NCBI GenBank assembly: GCA_964496575.1
Contig: CAZCAC010000026.1
Location: 18,748 to 82,747 of the forward strand
Length of the DNA stretch: 64,000 nucleotides
Reading direction: 5' to 3'
Origin: CAZCAC01 sp964496575
GTDB taxonomy: Bacteria; Planctomycetota; UBA1135; GCA-002686595
This document shows positions 44,448-51,500 of this stretch, in pieces. Position 1 is the first letter of the stretch. Every line of letters begins with the position of its first letter. The position numbers were made by a program, and so were the translations under genes. The notes under the pieces were generated by a model that was given only the letters and a program-made list of their open reading frames with translations, did not search any database and was not told the origin of the DNA.

Positions 44448-44461
44448 CGAGCGGAATCCCA

Positions 44462-44848
44462 ATGATCGATCACATGAGCGTTATCGTCAGCGACTTCGCA
44501 AAAAGCAGAGCCTTCTACGTGCAGGCACTGGCGCAGACCGGCCACTCAAAGTTGGTGGAGTTGCCCGACACGCTCGGTGGGGACGCTCCGACCGCCGGCT
44601 TCTGTCATGCCGACGGATCCGATTTCTGGATCAGGCAGGGCGATGCGACGAGGCCGCCGATCCACATCGCATTTCGCGTGCCCTCCCGAGCTGCGGTCGA
44701 TGCCTTCTACGAGGCGGCCATCGCAGCAGGCGGCAGGGATAACGGTGCGCCTCGCTTGAGGCGGCACTACCATGCCAACTACTACGGTGCCTATGTGCTC
44801 GATCCCGACGGTCACAACATCGAGGCTGTCTGTCACGACACACAATGA
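44462..44848 (+). CDS. VOC (glyoxalase/bleomycin-resistance) family protein
   Basis: A 128-residue VOC protein. MIDHMSVIVSDFAKSRAFYV is the first module with the metal-ligand His4, IHIAFRVPSRAAVDAFYEAA is the second, and YYGAYVLDPDGHNIEAVCH closes the fold with the acidic ligand in HNIEAV. It is distinct from the VOC protein at 11891 and closer to the short-form glyoxalases of proteobacteria. Its local base composition is less GC-rich than the neighbouring genes, and it follows the inverted-repeat element, so lateral acquisition is possible. The substrate is unknown. Confidence 0.85.
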   Translation: MIDHMSVIVSDFAKSRAFYVQALAQTGHSKLVELPDTLGGDAPTAGFCHADGSDFWIRQGDATRPPIHIAFRVPSRAAVDAFYEAAIAAGGRDNGAPRLRRHYHANYYGAYVLDPDGHNIEAVCHDTQ

Positions 44849-44979
44849 CTTCTGGGCGGGACTCAATCACGAACGCAGTCCTCGGTGACGGGCCCGACTA
44901 GTTTACAACGATTCGGGCGCCCCCGATCCAGCGCTGAGACTCTATGGCGACTATTCTTGAATCACACCACTGGTCGGAT

Positions 44980-46668
44980 TCACGGAATCCAGGTAATGGA
45001 GTACCCGTTCGAGGTGTTGGACTCCTGCGAGCAGGGGGACCCGTTCGGGTCCCGGATCCACCACTGGTAGTGCAGCGTCTCTCCCGGCTGGATCACGTGC
45101 CCGGCTGCGGACGAGAGCGTGGAGATCACCAGCGGAGAGGAGTCCGCGGCTCCACTCGCATCGGTCATCCTGACCACCAGGCGCGCCAGGCCACCCGTGC
45201 AGAGAACGCCGTCACCGAGGAAGGCACCGGCGCCGTCCAGGTCGAGCGTGCCCTGGAAGAAGAGCGTCGCGTTGCTGATCGGCCCGCGACTTCCGCGGAG
45301 AACGAGGGTGTCGGCCGAGACGCTCGCCACGCCGTCGGCGTCGAGGCGCGCGCCGGCCGGGCTGGCGTCGTGCCGGCAGCCGCCCTGGGGCTGACTCCCG
45401 TCGTTGTCGTTGTTGCAGGGACAGGGGTTCCCGTCGGCGGTGCGTCCGAAGCAGAAGGGCTGGCCCGGCACCTCGACTGGCGCAAAGACGTAGGCGTTCT
45501 GCCAGTCGTATCCGGACGAGCACCGCGCGGCTCCGATGGCCGCCCCGCCCTCCGAGAGAGCCACCGCGCGCCCGAACCACGACTCGAGGCCGGTACCGCT
45601 TCCGACGAGCTTGGCCTGCTGCGTCCACTGCGTCCCCGTCCGTTCGAACACGTAGGCGGAGCCCACGTCGTCGTCGTCCGAGGCCCCGACCAGCGCGCGG
45701 TCTCCGAGCAGGGAGACGGCATGGCCGAACCGGTCTCCCGGGAGCGTGTCTCCTCCGACGAGCTTCTCCTCCAGCTGCCATGACGCGCCCGATCGCACGT
45801 ACGCGTACGCGGCGCCCTTCACGCTGCCACCGTACCATCGCGTCTTTCCGATCAAGGCGGTGTCCCCCGACAGCGAGACGGATCGCCCGAACATCTCGTA
45901 GGCCCCTGGATCCGGAGGCGTGAGCCGCGCCTCTTGGGTCCAGGTCGTCCCCGAGCGCACGAACACGTACGCTGCCCCGGCGAGCGACATCCCGGGCAAC
46001 CCCTCGTGCCAGGCCCCGATCATCGCGGTGTCTTCTCCGAGAGAGACCGAGTATCCGAACTCCGCGGCGTGCGGAGCGCCAGCCGGCTCGAGCCTGGCCT
46101 CCTGATGCCACGTGGTTCCCCTGCGCCGGAACACGCACGCCCTGCCCACCCCGGCTCCCCCCACCGGGCAACCGATCAGGATCCGGTCACCGTGGATCGA
46201 CACGGAGTAGCCGAACTCCAGGGGTCCCGGATCCGTCGGGATGATCTTCGCCTGCTGGCTCCAGGTCGTCCCCGAGCGCGTGAAGACGTACGCGTAGCCC
46301 GGTGGCGCGCTGCCGCCGCACGGCGCACCGACCACGGCATCGTCCCCGGAGGTCGAGACGGAGATGCCGAACCAGTCCCCTGACTGCCCGTCGCTGGCGG
46401 TGAGCTTCGCCCCCTGGATCCATCCCGCAGGAGTGTCCACGAACTCGTACACCGCGCCCCCGAAGTCGCCGTGTCCGTGGGCTCCGACGAGCAGCATCGA
46501 GCCAGACAGCGCCACGGAGCTGCCGAAGAAGTCGCCCCTGTCGGTGTCGCTCCCGCGGAGCTTCGCCTGCTCCTCCCAGGTCCCGGAGCCACTCATGGGC
46601 GCGCCCGGTGCAGGTGCGGCCATCGGGAGGGATAGGCCGCAGAGTAGGATCCAGGGGGTCGAATTCAT
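44980..46668 (-). CDS. FG-GAP beta-propeller protein with Cys-rich C-terminal domain
   Basis: A 562-residue protein from the ATG at 46668, chosen for GGAG eight bases upstream and a signal peptide (TPWILLCGLSLPMAAPAPG). Residues about 30-390 are seven or more blades (GDFFGSSVALSGSMLLVGA, SGDWFGISVSTSGDDAVVGA, ASWQLEEKLVGGDTLPGDR) with the variant W-x-x-QAKL instead of GQQLHKL. The C-terminal domain starts FCFGRTADGNPCPCNNDNDG, continues GCRHDASPAGARLDADGVAS, and ends SNTSNGYSITWIP. It lies 118 bp downstream of the gene for a free-standing copy of the same C-terminal domain. Confidence 0.88.
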   Translation of the reverse strand: MNSTPWILLCGLSLPMAAPAPGAPMSGSGTWEEQAKLRGSDTDRGDFFGSSVALSGSMLLVGAHGHGDFGGAVYEFVDTPAGWIQGAKLTASDGQSGDWFGISVSTSGDDAVVGAPCGGSAPPGYAYVFTRSGTTWSQQAKIIPTDPGPLEFGYSVSIHGDRILIGCPVGGAGVGRACVFRRRGTTWHQEARLEPAGAPHAAEFGYSVSLGEDTAMIGAWHEGLPGMSLAGAAYVFVRSGTTWTQEARLTPPDPGAYEMFGRSVSLSGDTALIGKTRWYGGSVKGAAYAYVRSGASWQLEEKLVGGDTLPGDRFGHAVSLLGDRALVGASDDDDVGSAYVFERTGTQWTQQAKLVGSGTGLESWFGRAVALSEGGAAIGAARCSSGYDWQNAYVFAPVEVPGQPFCFGRTADGNPCPCNNDNDGSQPQGGCRHDASPAGARLDADGVASVSADTLVLRGSRGPISNATLFFQGTLDLDGAGAFLGDGVLCTGGLARLVVRMTDASGAADSSPLVISTLSSAAGHVIQPGETLHYQWWIRDPNGSPCSQESNTSNGYSITWIP

Positions 46669-46786
46669 CGAGATCTCCGGGTTCGAGATGAGGCCGCATC
46701 GCCCGGTCGGCCTTGCCGCTCCTACTTCGTTGTATGTCCGTCTCCCCGTGGGCACAAGGTCTGGCGACCGTGATCACCATGCGCGA

Positions 46787-47230
46787 TCAAGGAATCCAGG
46801 TAATCTCGTACCCATTGGAGGTGTTGGAGTCGTTGACCCCGAGACCACAGGGCGGGTTGTTGGTGTCGCGGTACCACCACTGGTAGCGCAGCGTGTCGCC
46901 GGACTGAATGGTGTAGCCGAGCTGGGCGGAGCGTACGGTGATGATCGTGCCGATCGTGTCGGCGTCCCCGTTGAGATCGTTGACCTTGACCTTCAAACGC
47001 TTCAGGTTGCCCCCCGCGCAGCGGATGCCGTCGCCGAGGAAAACGTTCATGCCGTCGAGGTTGTTCTCGGCCTGGAAGAACATGCTCGAGTTGCTCGGTT
47101 GATCCGGACCTCCGGTCGCCGGCGGCATCCCGGGAGTATCCGAGTCGAAATCGCTGGTGATCGGAAGGCTGGCCATCAACAAGACAGCGGCGGGAGCAGC
47201 GAACGCGAGGAGTGACGTGAAACTGGTCAT
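46787..47230 (-). CDS. Free-standing Cys-rich C-terminal domain protein of the FG-GAP family
   Basis: A 147-residue exported protein from the ATG at 47230 (AGGAGA upstream; signal peptide FTSLLAFAAPAAVLLMASLP). The mature part is only the distal section of the domain that ends the FG-GAP proteins: NSSMFFQAENNLDGMNVFLG, DGIRCAGGNLKRLKVKVNDL, RYQWWYRDTNNPPCG and the end SNTSNGYEITWIP. It has no propeller blades, and the CPCxNDNDG part is missing. It is next to the 44980 gene on the same strand. It may be a true single-domain family member or a remnant of a larger gene, but signal peptide and Shine-Dalgarno are intact, which favours a working gene. Confidence 0.75.
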   Translation of the reverse strand: MTSFTSLLAFAAPAAVLLMASLPITSDFDSDTPGMPPATGGPDQPSNSSMFFQAENNLDGMNVFLGDGIRCAGGNLKRLKVKVNDLNGDADTIGTIITVRSAQLGYTIQSGDTLRYQWWYRDTNNPPCGLGVNDSNTSNGYEITWIP

Positions 47231-47428
47231 CTGATTCTCCTTCTCGATGAGCGTCTTACTGAACGTAGCCGGTGGCCGCAGTTCCAACTGTCCACGGCAT
47301 CGGGCCCGTGGGTATGATAGCACCACGCACGAGATTCGGGCGCTCCGATGCCCGTCGACTCCCGAACAACCACTTGTCAGAAGAGACGCGATGAGAAACT
47401 GCGCGGTCTCGTGTCTGCAGCCTTGGAA

Positions 47429-48904
47429 TCAAGGGTCCTCCCCGACCGGCACGTGCAGGCGCGCTGTCGCGCGGTTTCCTTTCTCATCGACGTGCTCCAC
47501 GCTGACGAGGTAGTCGCCCGGCGCCGCGAAGCGGTGAGTCGTCACCGCGTAACCGTCCTTGGCGAGGTGCTTCGCATTGCCGTCGGAGCGCACCGTCACG
47601 GGCGGCGTCCCGTCGCCGAAGTCCCAGGTCTCACCCGTTGGTGAACCGAAGGAGCGCACCTTGAACGTCACCTCGGTGCCGGGTCGGATGTCGAAGGTCG
47701 GAGAATACGCGGCGTGAATCGTGGACAGCCGTTGTGGTTCGTCCGCATCGAAGACCTGCACGACGGCGAAGTCGTAGGCGGTCTTTCCCTCCGAGTCGGT
47801 CACCTTCAGGATCTCGCTGTACTCGCCCGGTTGTTCGTACGTGCGTTCGACCTTCGCCGTGCTCGCCGTTCCGCCGTCGTGGAAGCACCATTCGAAGCGC
47901 AGCGGCTCATCATCCGCTGACCAGGACCGGGCCCCGTCCAGCGTCACCGCCTCGCCGGCCCGCGCGACGTGATGAGGGCGCGCGACCGCGATCACCGCGG
48001 GCTGTTGCTCCCGCAGGTACGCCTCCCAGAGGAAGACGTAGCCCTCCTGGATGCCCCACTTCCCCGAGGGCTGGCGCGAGGTGATATCGAAGTGCAGGTG
48101 GGACCAACCGCCGCTACCGCCCTCCTTCCCTAGGACACCGATCTTCTGCCCGAGGCGCACGCGGGTTCCGGGCACGACGGCCTCGCCGATCGACTGCAGG
48201 TGACTGTAGCGGTAGTACCAACCCCGGGCGTCGCGCAGGCAGACCACGTCGTAGCGCGGGCTGACCGGCGCGTCCTCGAGGCCCTCCAGCTGCTCCTCGC
48301 CCGCGGCGATGACCAGGCCGTCCGTCGCCGCGAGGACGTCGACCATCCCCTCGACCCCGCCGATGTCGAGCCCGTAGTGGTAGTAGATCCGCTTGACCTC
48401 GGGTCGCTCCCCGGCATCGACGAACACCGGGACGTTGGCCATCTGCGTATCGCTCGCGAACCAGCGCTGCCTCGCGGGGTAGCCGAAAGTCCCCGGCACG
48501 ATCGCCGGCGAACCGGCCGGCCACAGGCGCAGGCGGGCGTCCTTCTCCAGCGCCCAGCGATTGGCGTTCGCGTTCTCCACGTAGCCCCCGGTCACCGCGC
48601 AGTCGATCCGCACTCCCGCGACGGTTCGCGGCAGACGGTAGGTGGCGGATACGAGCTCGACACTCTCGCCGTCGACCAACAAGTGAACGGTGGCGTGACG
48701 GACGGCGCCGCGGATGGAGTCGCGGAGCTCGGTGAGGCCGGTGAGCTCGACTCGCTTCACCGAGCCGTCACTCAGCGTCACGGACTGCGACTCGCCGACA
48801 TCGAGATCGACCACGCGGACGAGTGGCTCGCGCGGCGCTTCCTCCTGAAGGACCGCCGCCTCGGCCAGGAATCCGAGAAGGACCACCGTCAGGACTCTCT
48901 TCAT
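47429..48904 (-). CDS. Exported M23 metallopeptidase with PKD domains
   Basis: A 491-residue protein from the ATG at 48904 (GAGG upstream). Residues 1-20 form a signal peptide (KRVLTVVLLGFLAEAAVL). The M23/LytM zinc core is clear: His176 and Asp180 in YYHYGLDIGG, then His269 and His271 in GGWSHLHFDI. Two PKD-like domains follow at about 310-395 (ITLDGARSWSADDEPLRFEW-type strand, then YEQPGEYSEILKVTDSEGKT) and 400-490 (GETWDFGDGTPPVTV, FAAPGDYLVSVEHVDEKGN). M23 enzymes cut peptide cross-links in peptidoglycan or Gly-rich surface proteins. The gene follows the gluzincin-like gene by 31 bp, so the two form an operon. Confidence 0.88.
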   Translation of the reverse strand: MKRVLTVVLLGFLAEAAVLQEEAPREPLVRVVDLDVGESQSVTLSDGSVKRVELTGLTELRDSIRGAVRHATVHLLVDGESVELVSATYRLPRTVAGVRIDCAVTGGYVENANANRWALEKDARLRLWPAGSPAIVPGTFGYPARQRWFASDTQMANVPVFVDAGERPEVKRIYYHYGLDIGGVEGMVDVLAATDGLVIAAGEEQLEGLEDAPVSPRYDVVCLRDARGWYYRYSHLQSIGEAVVPGTRVRLGQKIGVLGKEGGSGGWSHLHFDITSRQPSGKWGIQEGYVFLWEAYLREQQPAVIAVARPHHVARAGEAVTLDGARSWSADDEPLRFEWCFHDGGTASTAKVERTYEQPGEYSEILKVTDSEGKTAYDFAVVQVFDADEPQRLSTIHAAYSPTFDIRPGTEVTFKVRSFGSPTGETWDFGDGTPPVTVRSDGNAKHLAKDGYAVTTHRFAAPGDYLVSVEHVDEKGNRATARLHVPVGEDP

Positions 48905-48935
48905 CGTGATTCGACCTCGTTCCGGTTCCATCGTT

Positions 48936-50381
48936 TCACCACTCCATCGGCACCTGGGTGCGCGAACGATCGACCGTGAGCCCGAGCTCCTGCAACCACG
49001 GGAAGAGGTCGCGCCCCATCGCCACGCTCATCACCGCGGCGCAGTCGTCGGGAGTGAACTCGTCCATCTTCGCCGGGTCGACCAGCCGGCGCTTCGCCTG
49101 GAAGTAGCGCGCCAGCGCGTCGGCCCGCTCCTCGCGCAGCTCTTCCCAGATCCACATCGTCTTGCCCCACACCACCGCGTTGGGCACGTCCACTCCGTAG
49201 GCGAGGTCGTAGGTCTTCATCTCGGGATCCAGCTTGCGCGCCCCCTCGATGTTTCTCGCGATCACCCGATCCGCTTCTTCAACGTAGCCGAGCCGCTTGC
49301 CCAGCTGTGCGCCGATGTAGGTCGCGATCGGCTCGTTCCACATCGGCTCGGCGAAGGGCAACACCCAGGAGTGGCCCGCCTCGTGACCGATCAGCTCGAT
49401 CATGCCGTACAGCTCGTCGGGAAAGCCCCCCCACCAGACACCGAGCCCGATCGACGCGCCGCTGGAGAAGCCCCCACCGCCGGTGGGCAACAGGATCAAT
49501 GTGGAGAGCATCCCCGGCGACGGCGGCACGCCGCAGATCTCGTTGAGGTGCGGCAGCGCGCGCTCGTACTGCTCGACGATGATGTCGGCCATCGGCGCCA
49601 GGTAATCGGAGTGCTGGATGCGCAGCGGCCCCCGCTCGGTCACGTTCTCCGGCATCACGCTCTTCGGCGGCTTCGTGGGATCGACCGTCTTGCCGCGCGC
49701 CAGGTCCAGCAGGAGCGGCTGCCACATCTCGGCGTTGATCGGGTCCTTGGCGTCGGGCCGCCTTCCGTTCAGCCCGTAGCAGCCGACGAGCAGCTGGCCC
49801 GCGCCGATTCCTCGGCGAGCCAGTACCGTCTCACCCTTCGCATCCTCGACCAGGATCTCCCACTCACCGGGACGAGCGAGCTTCAGCGTCTTGCCGCCGT
49901 AGCTCTCGAGCTCCGTCACCCCGAGCTCGGCCGCGGGCCTGTACGGCGCCTTGGCCTGGACGTCGACGAATTCGGCCCCGAACGCCTCGGCCAGCTCGTT
50001 GGCCCGACAGCCGTTCGACTTCCGGAAGGTCCCTTCGCTGCCGAGCACGACCACGCCGCCGCCGGACTCGAGGAAGCCGCGCACCGTGGCGAGGTCCTCC
50101 TCCGTGTAGGGACACGGCGTCGCCCCGGTCGGCAGGATCAACAGGTTGATCCGGGAGAAGTCGTACTCGTGCAGCGTGCACCAGATTCGCGCGTCGACGC
50201 CGCCGTTCGCCGCGGTGTACTGGCGAGCGAAGCGCCCGTCGAAGTAGAAGGTGAACTCGTGGGCGATGTCGGTCGCGGAGTGAATCCGGAAGGGCTGCTC
50301 CTCGACGTCCTGCGGGGAGGCGACGGCCTGGCAAGCCAGCGCGAAACTGGCGGCGAGGATTGCGTGCAACGATCTCTTCAT
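48936..50381 (-). CDS. Exported gluzincin-like metallopeptidase, possibly M60-like
   Basis: A 481-residue protein with a signal peptide (LHAILAASFALACQAVAS). Residues about 30-230 look like a ThuA/glutamine-amidotransferase-like domain (SRINLLILPTGATPCPYTEE, DLATVRGFLESGGGVVVLGS). The peptidase half carries HEAGH (333-337) followed by MWNEPIATYIG with Glu350 as the third zinc ligand position, and ahead of it GFSSGASIGLGVWWGGFPDE, similar to the Gly-rich strand of M60/enhancin-type enzymes. M60-like enzymes cleave mucin-type glycoproteins. Assignment below 'gluzincin' is tentative. First gene of the pair with the M23 peptidase. Confidence 0.75.
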   Translation of the reverse strand: MKRSLHAILAASFALACQAVASPQDVEEQPFRIHSATDIAHEFTFYFDGRFARQYTAANGGVDARIWCTLHEYDFSRINLLILPTGATPCPYTEEDLATVRGFLESGGGVVVLGSEGTFRKSNGCRANELAEAFGAEFVDVQAKAPYRPAAELGVTELESYGGKTLKLARPGEWEILVEDAKGETVLARRGIGAGQLLVGCYGLNGRRPDAKDPINAEMWQPLLLDLARGKTVDPTKPPKSVMPENVTERGPLRIQHSDYLAPMADIIVEQYERALPHLNEICGVPPSPGMLSTLILLPTGGGGFSSGASIGLGVWWGGFPDELYGMIELIGHEAGHSWVLPFAEPMWNEPIATYIGAQLGKRLGYVEEADRVIARNIEGARKLDPEMKTYDLAYGVDVPNAVVWGKTMWIWEELREERADALARYFQAKRRLVDPAKMDEFTPDDCAAVMSVAMGRDLFPWLQELGLTVDRSRTQVPMEW

Positions 50382-50493
50382 CGGTACTCCTGGCGGGAGC
50401 GACCAAGGGTAGCAGGTTCGCCGGCGCCGTGGGATGCGCCCCGACCCGGAACCGAAAGCCTCGAGTCGGCGCCGGCGGTCGGAGCTTCACCCG

Positions 50494-51096
50494 CTACAGC
50501 ATCCTCAGCAAGCGCCTGAGCACGCGCTTCGCGAAGGCGGAGAGCCAGTTGTCCCGATTCGACAGGGTCGAGCTCCAGTCTTGATCCAGGTACTCGGGAC
50601 ACCGGTCGAACAGGATCTCGCCCGCGATCACCGCAGCGCTGGCCGAGAGACGGGTGCACAGCTCACAGCGTCCTTTCTTGTCCTGCCTGACCGGCTTCGT
50701 CAGTACGTGGCAACAGGTGGACCTGTGCTGGTCCTTGAACCTGTTGATAAAGAGGCGCGCGGCAGCGCGAACCTCTCTCCGGGAGCATCTCCCCTCGAGC
50801 GCCAGGCCGAGCACTGCCAGCCCGCCACTGACGCTGCCGCACAGGCAGCCCACGCCCCCGATTCCCGCACCGAAGGCCGACATCAGGCTGATGGCTTGCT
50901 CTTCCTTCATCCAGTGCCCAAAGGAGTTGTTGAAGGTGAGGAATACCACCTCCGCGCAGAGCATCTGCTTCGTCTGGTGGAGGTTGGTGGCCTTCATCCT
51001 GATCAGCTCGAGTACCTCCTCTCGGCTCGAGACTGACCGGGAGGACGGTGCTTCGAGTATGCGGTCCACTCCTGGCAATTCGAATGTGGTCTCCAT
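50494..51096 (-). CDS. C_GCAxxG_C_C family protein
   Basis: A 200-residue cytoplasmic protein. The spacing of cysteines fits the C_GCAxxG_C_C family: Cys47 in MLCAEVVF, the Gly-rich MSAFGAGIGGVGCLCGSVSGG with Cys84 and Cys86, Cys128-Cys129, and Cys144-x-x-Cys147 (GRCELCTRL). The family is thought to bind metal or take part in thiol redox, and some members sit with split-Soret cytochromes or transporters. The C-terminal ~40 residues (NRDNWLSAFAKRVLRRLLRM) are basic and amphipathic. It has no operon partner; the methyltransferase relic lies just upstream. Confidence 0.8.
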   Translation of the reverse strand: METTFELPGVDRILEAPSSRSVSSREEVLELIRMKATNLHQTKQMLCAEVVFLTFNNSFGHWMKEEQAISLMSAFGAGIGGVGCLCGSVSGGLAVLGLALEGRCSRREVRAAARLFINRFKDQHRSTCCHVLTKPVRQDKKGRCELCTRLSASAAVIAGEILFDRCPEYLDQDWSSTLSNRDNWLSAFAKRVLRRLLRML

Positions 51097-51230
51097 GCTC
51101 TACTCGCCCGAGCTCGGAAGGTGTCCGACCTCTCGGTGTCGGTCCCTCGATGCACGAGTATTCTAGAACAGATCTCCGGGAAAAGGGGGCAGTGATCTGC
51201 GATCAAAGCGTGGCGCTCTAGCTCTTGATG

Positions 51231-51460
51231 GAGGGATAACTACCGGAAAGAAAGATGAGATTCATGAGCCGTTTCGATCGGTGAGATACTGGCCGCGCCT
51301 CATCCACCATCGAGGGATGACTTCCGAAAAGAAAGACGTGTTTGATGAGCCAGTGCGAGAAGGTGGTGAGGAGCGTCGATCAGCACGAGCGGTCGGTGCT
51401 GGATATCGGCTGCCCCACCGGAAGGAATCTCCGCTACCGGGGTGCGGGTCGGAGGGAGCC
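51231..51460 (+). pseudogene. Relic of a class I methyltransferase gene with a duplicated 5' end
   Basis: From 51317 the plus strand reads MTSEKKDVFDEPVRE. A neighbouring frame then gives EKVVRSVDQHERSVLDIGCP followed by TGRNLRYRGAG, whose VLDIGCxTGRNL is motif I of class I SAM-dependent methyltransferases. Nothing family-like follows, so the gene is cut off. Bases 51231-51285 are an imperfect direct copy of 51314-51368 and encode a similar peptide (ITTGKKDEIHEPFRSVRY), which suggests a tandem duplication of the 5' end before decay. The 404-bp spacer 51097-51500 contains nothing else I can name. Confidence 0.55.
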
Positions 51461-51500
51461 GGCCTCGAGGAGTCGTGATGTGGGCCTTGACCCCGCGGCT

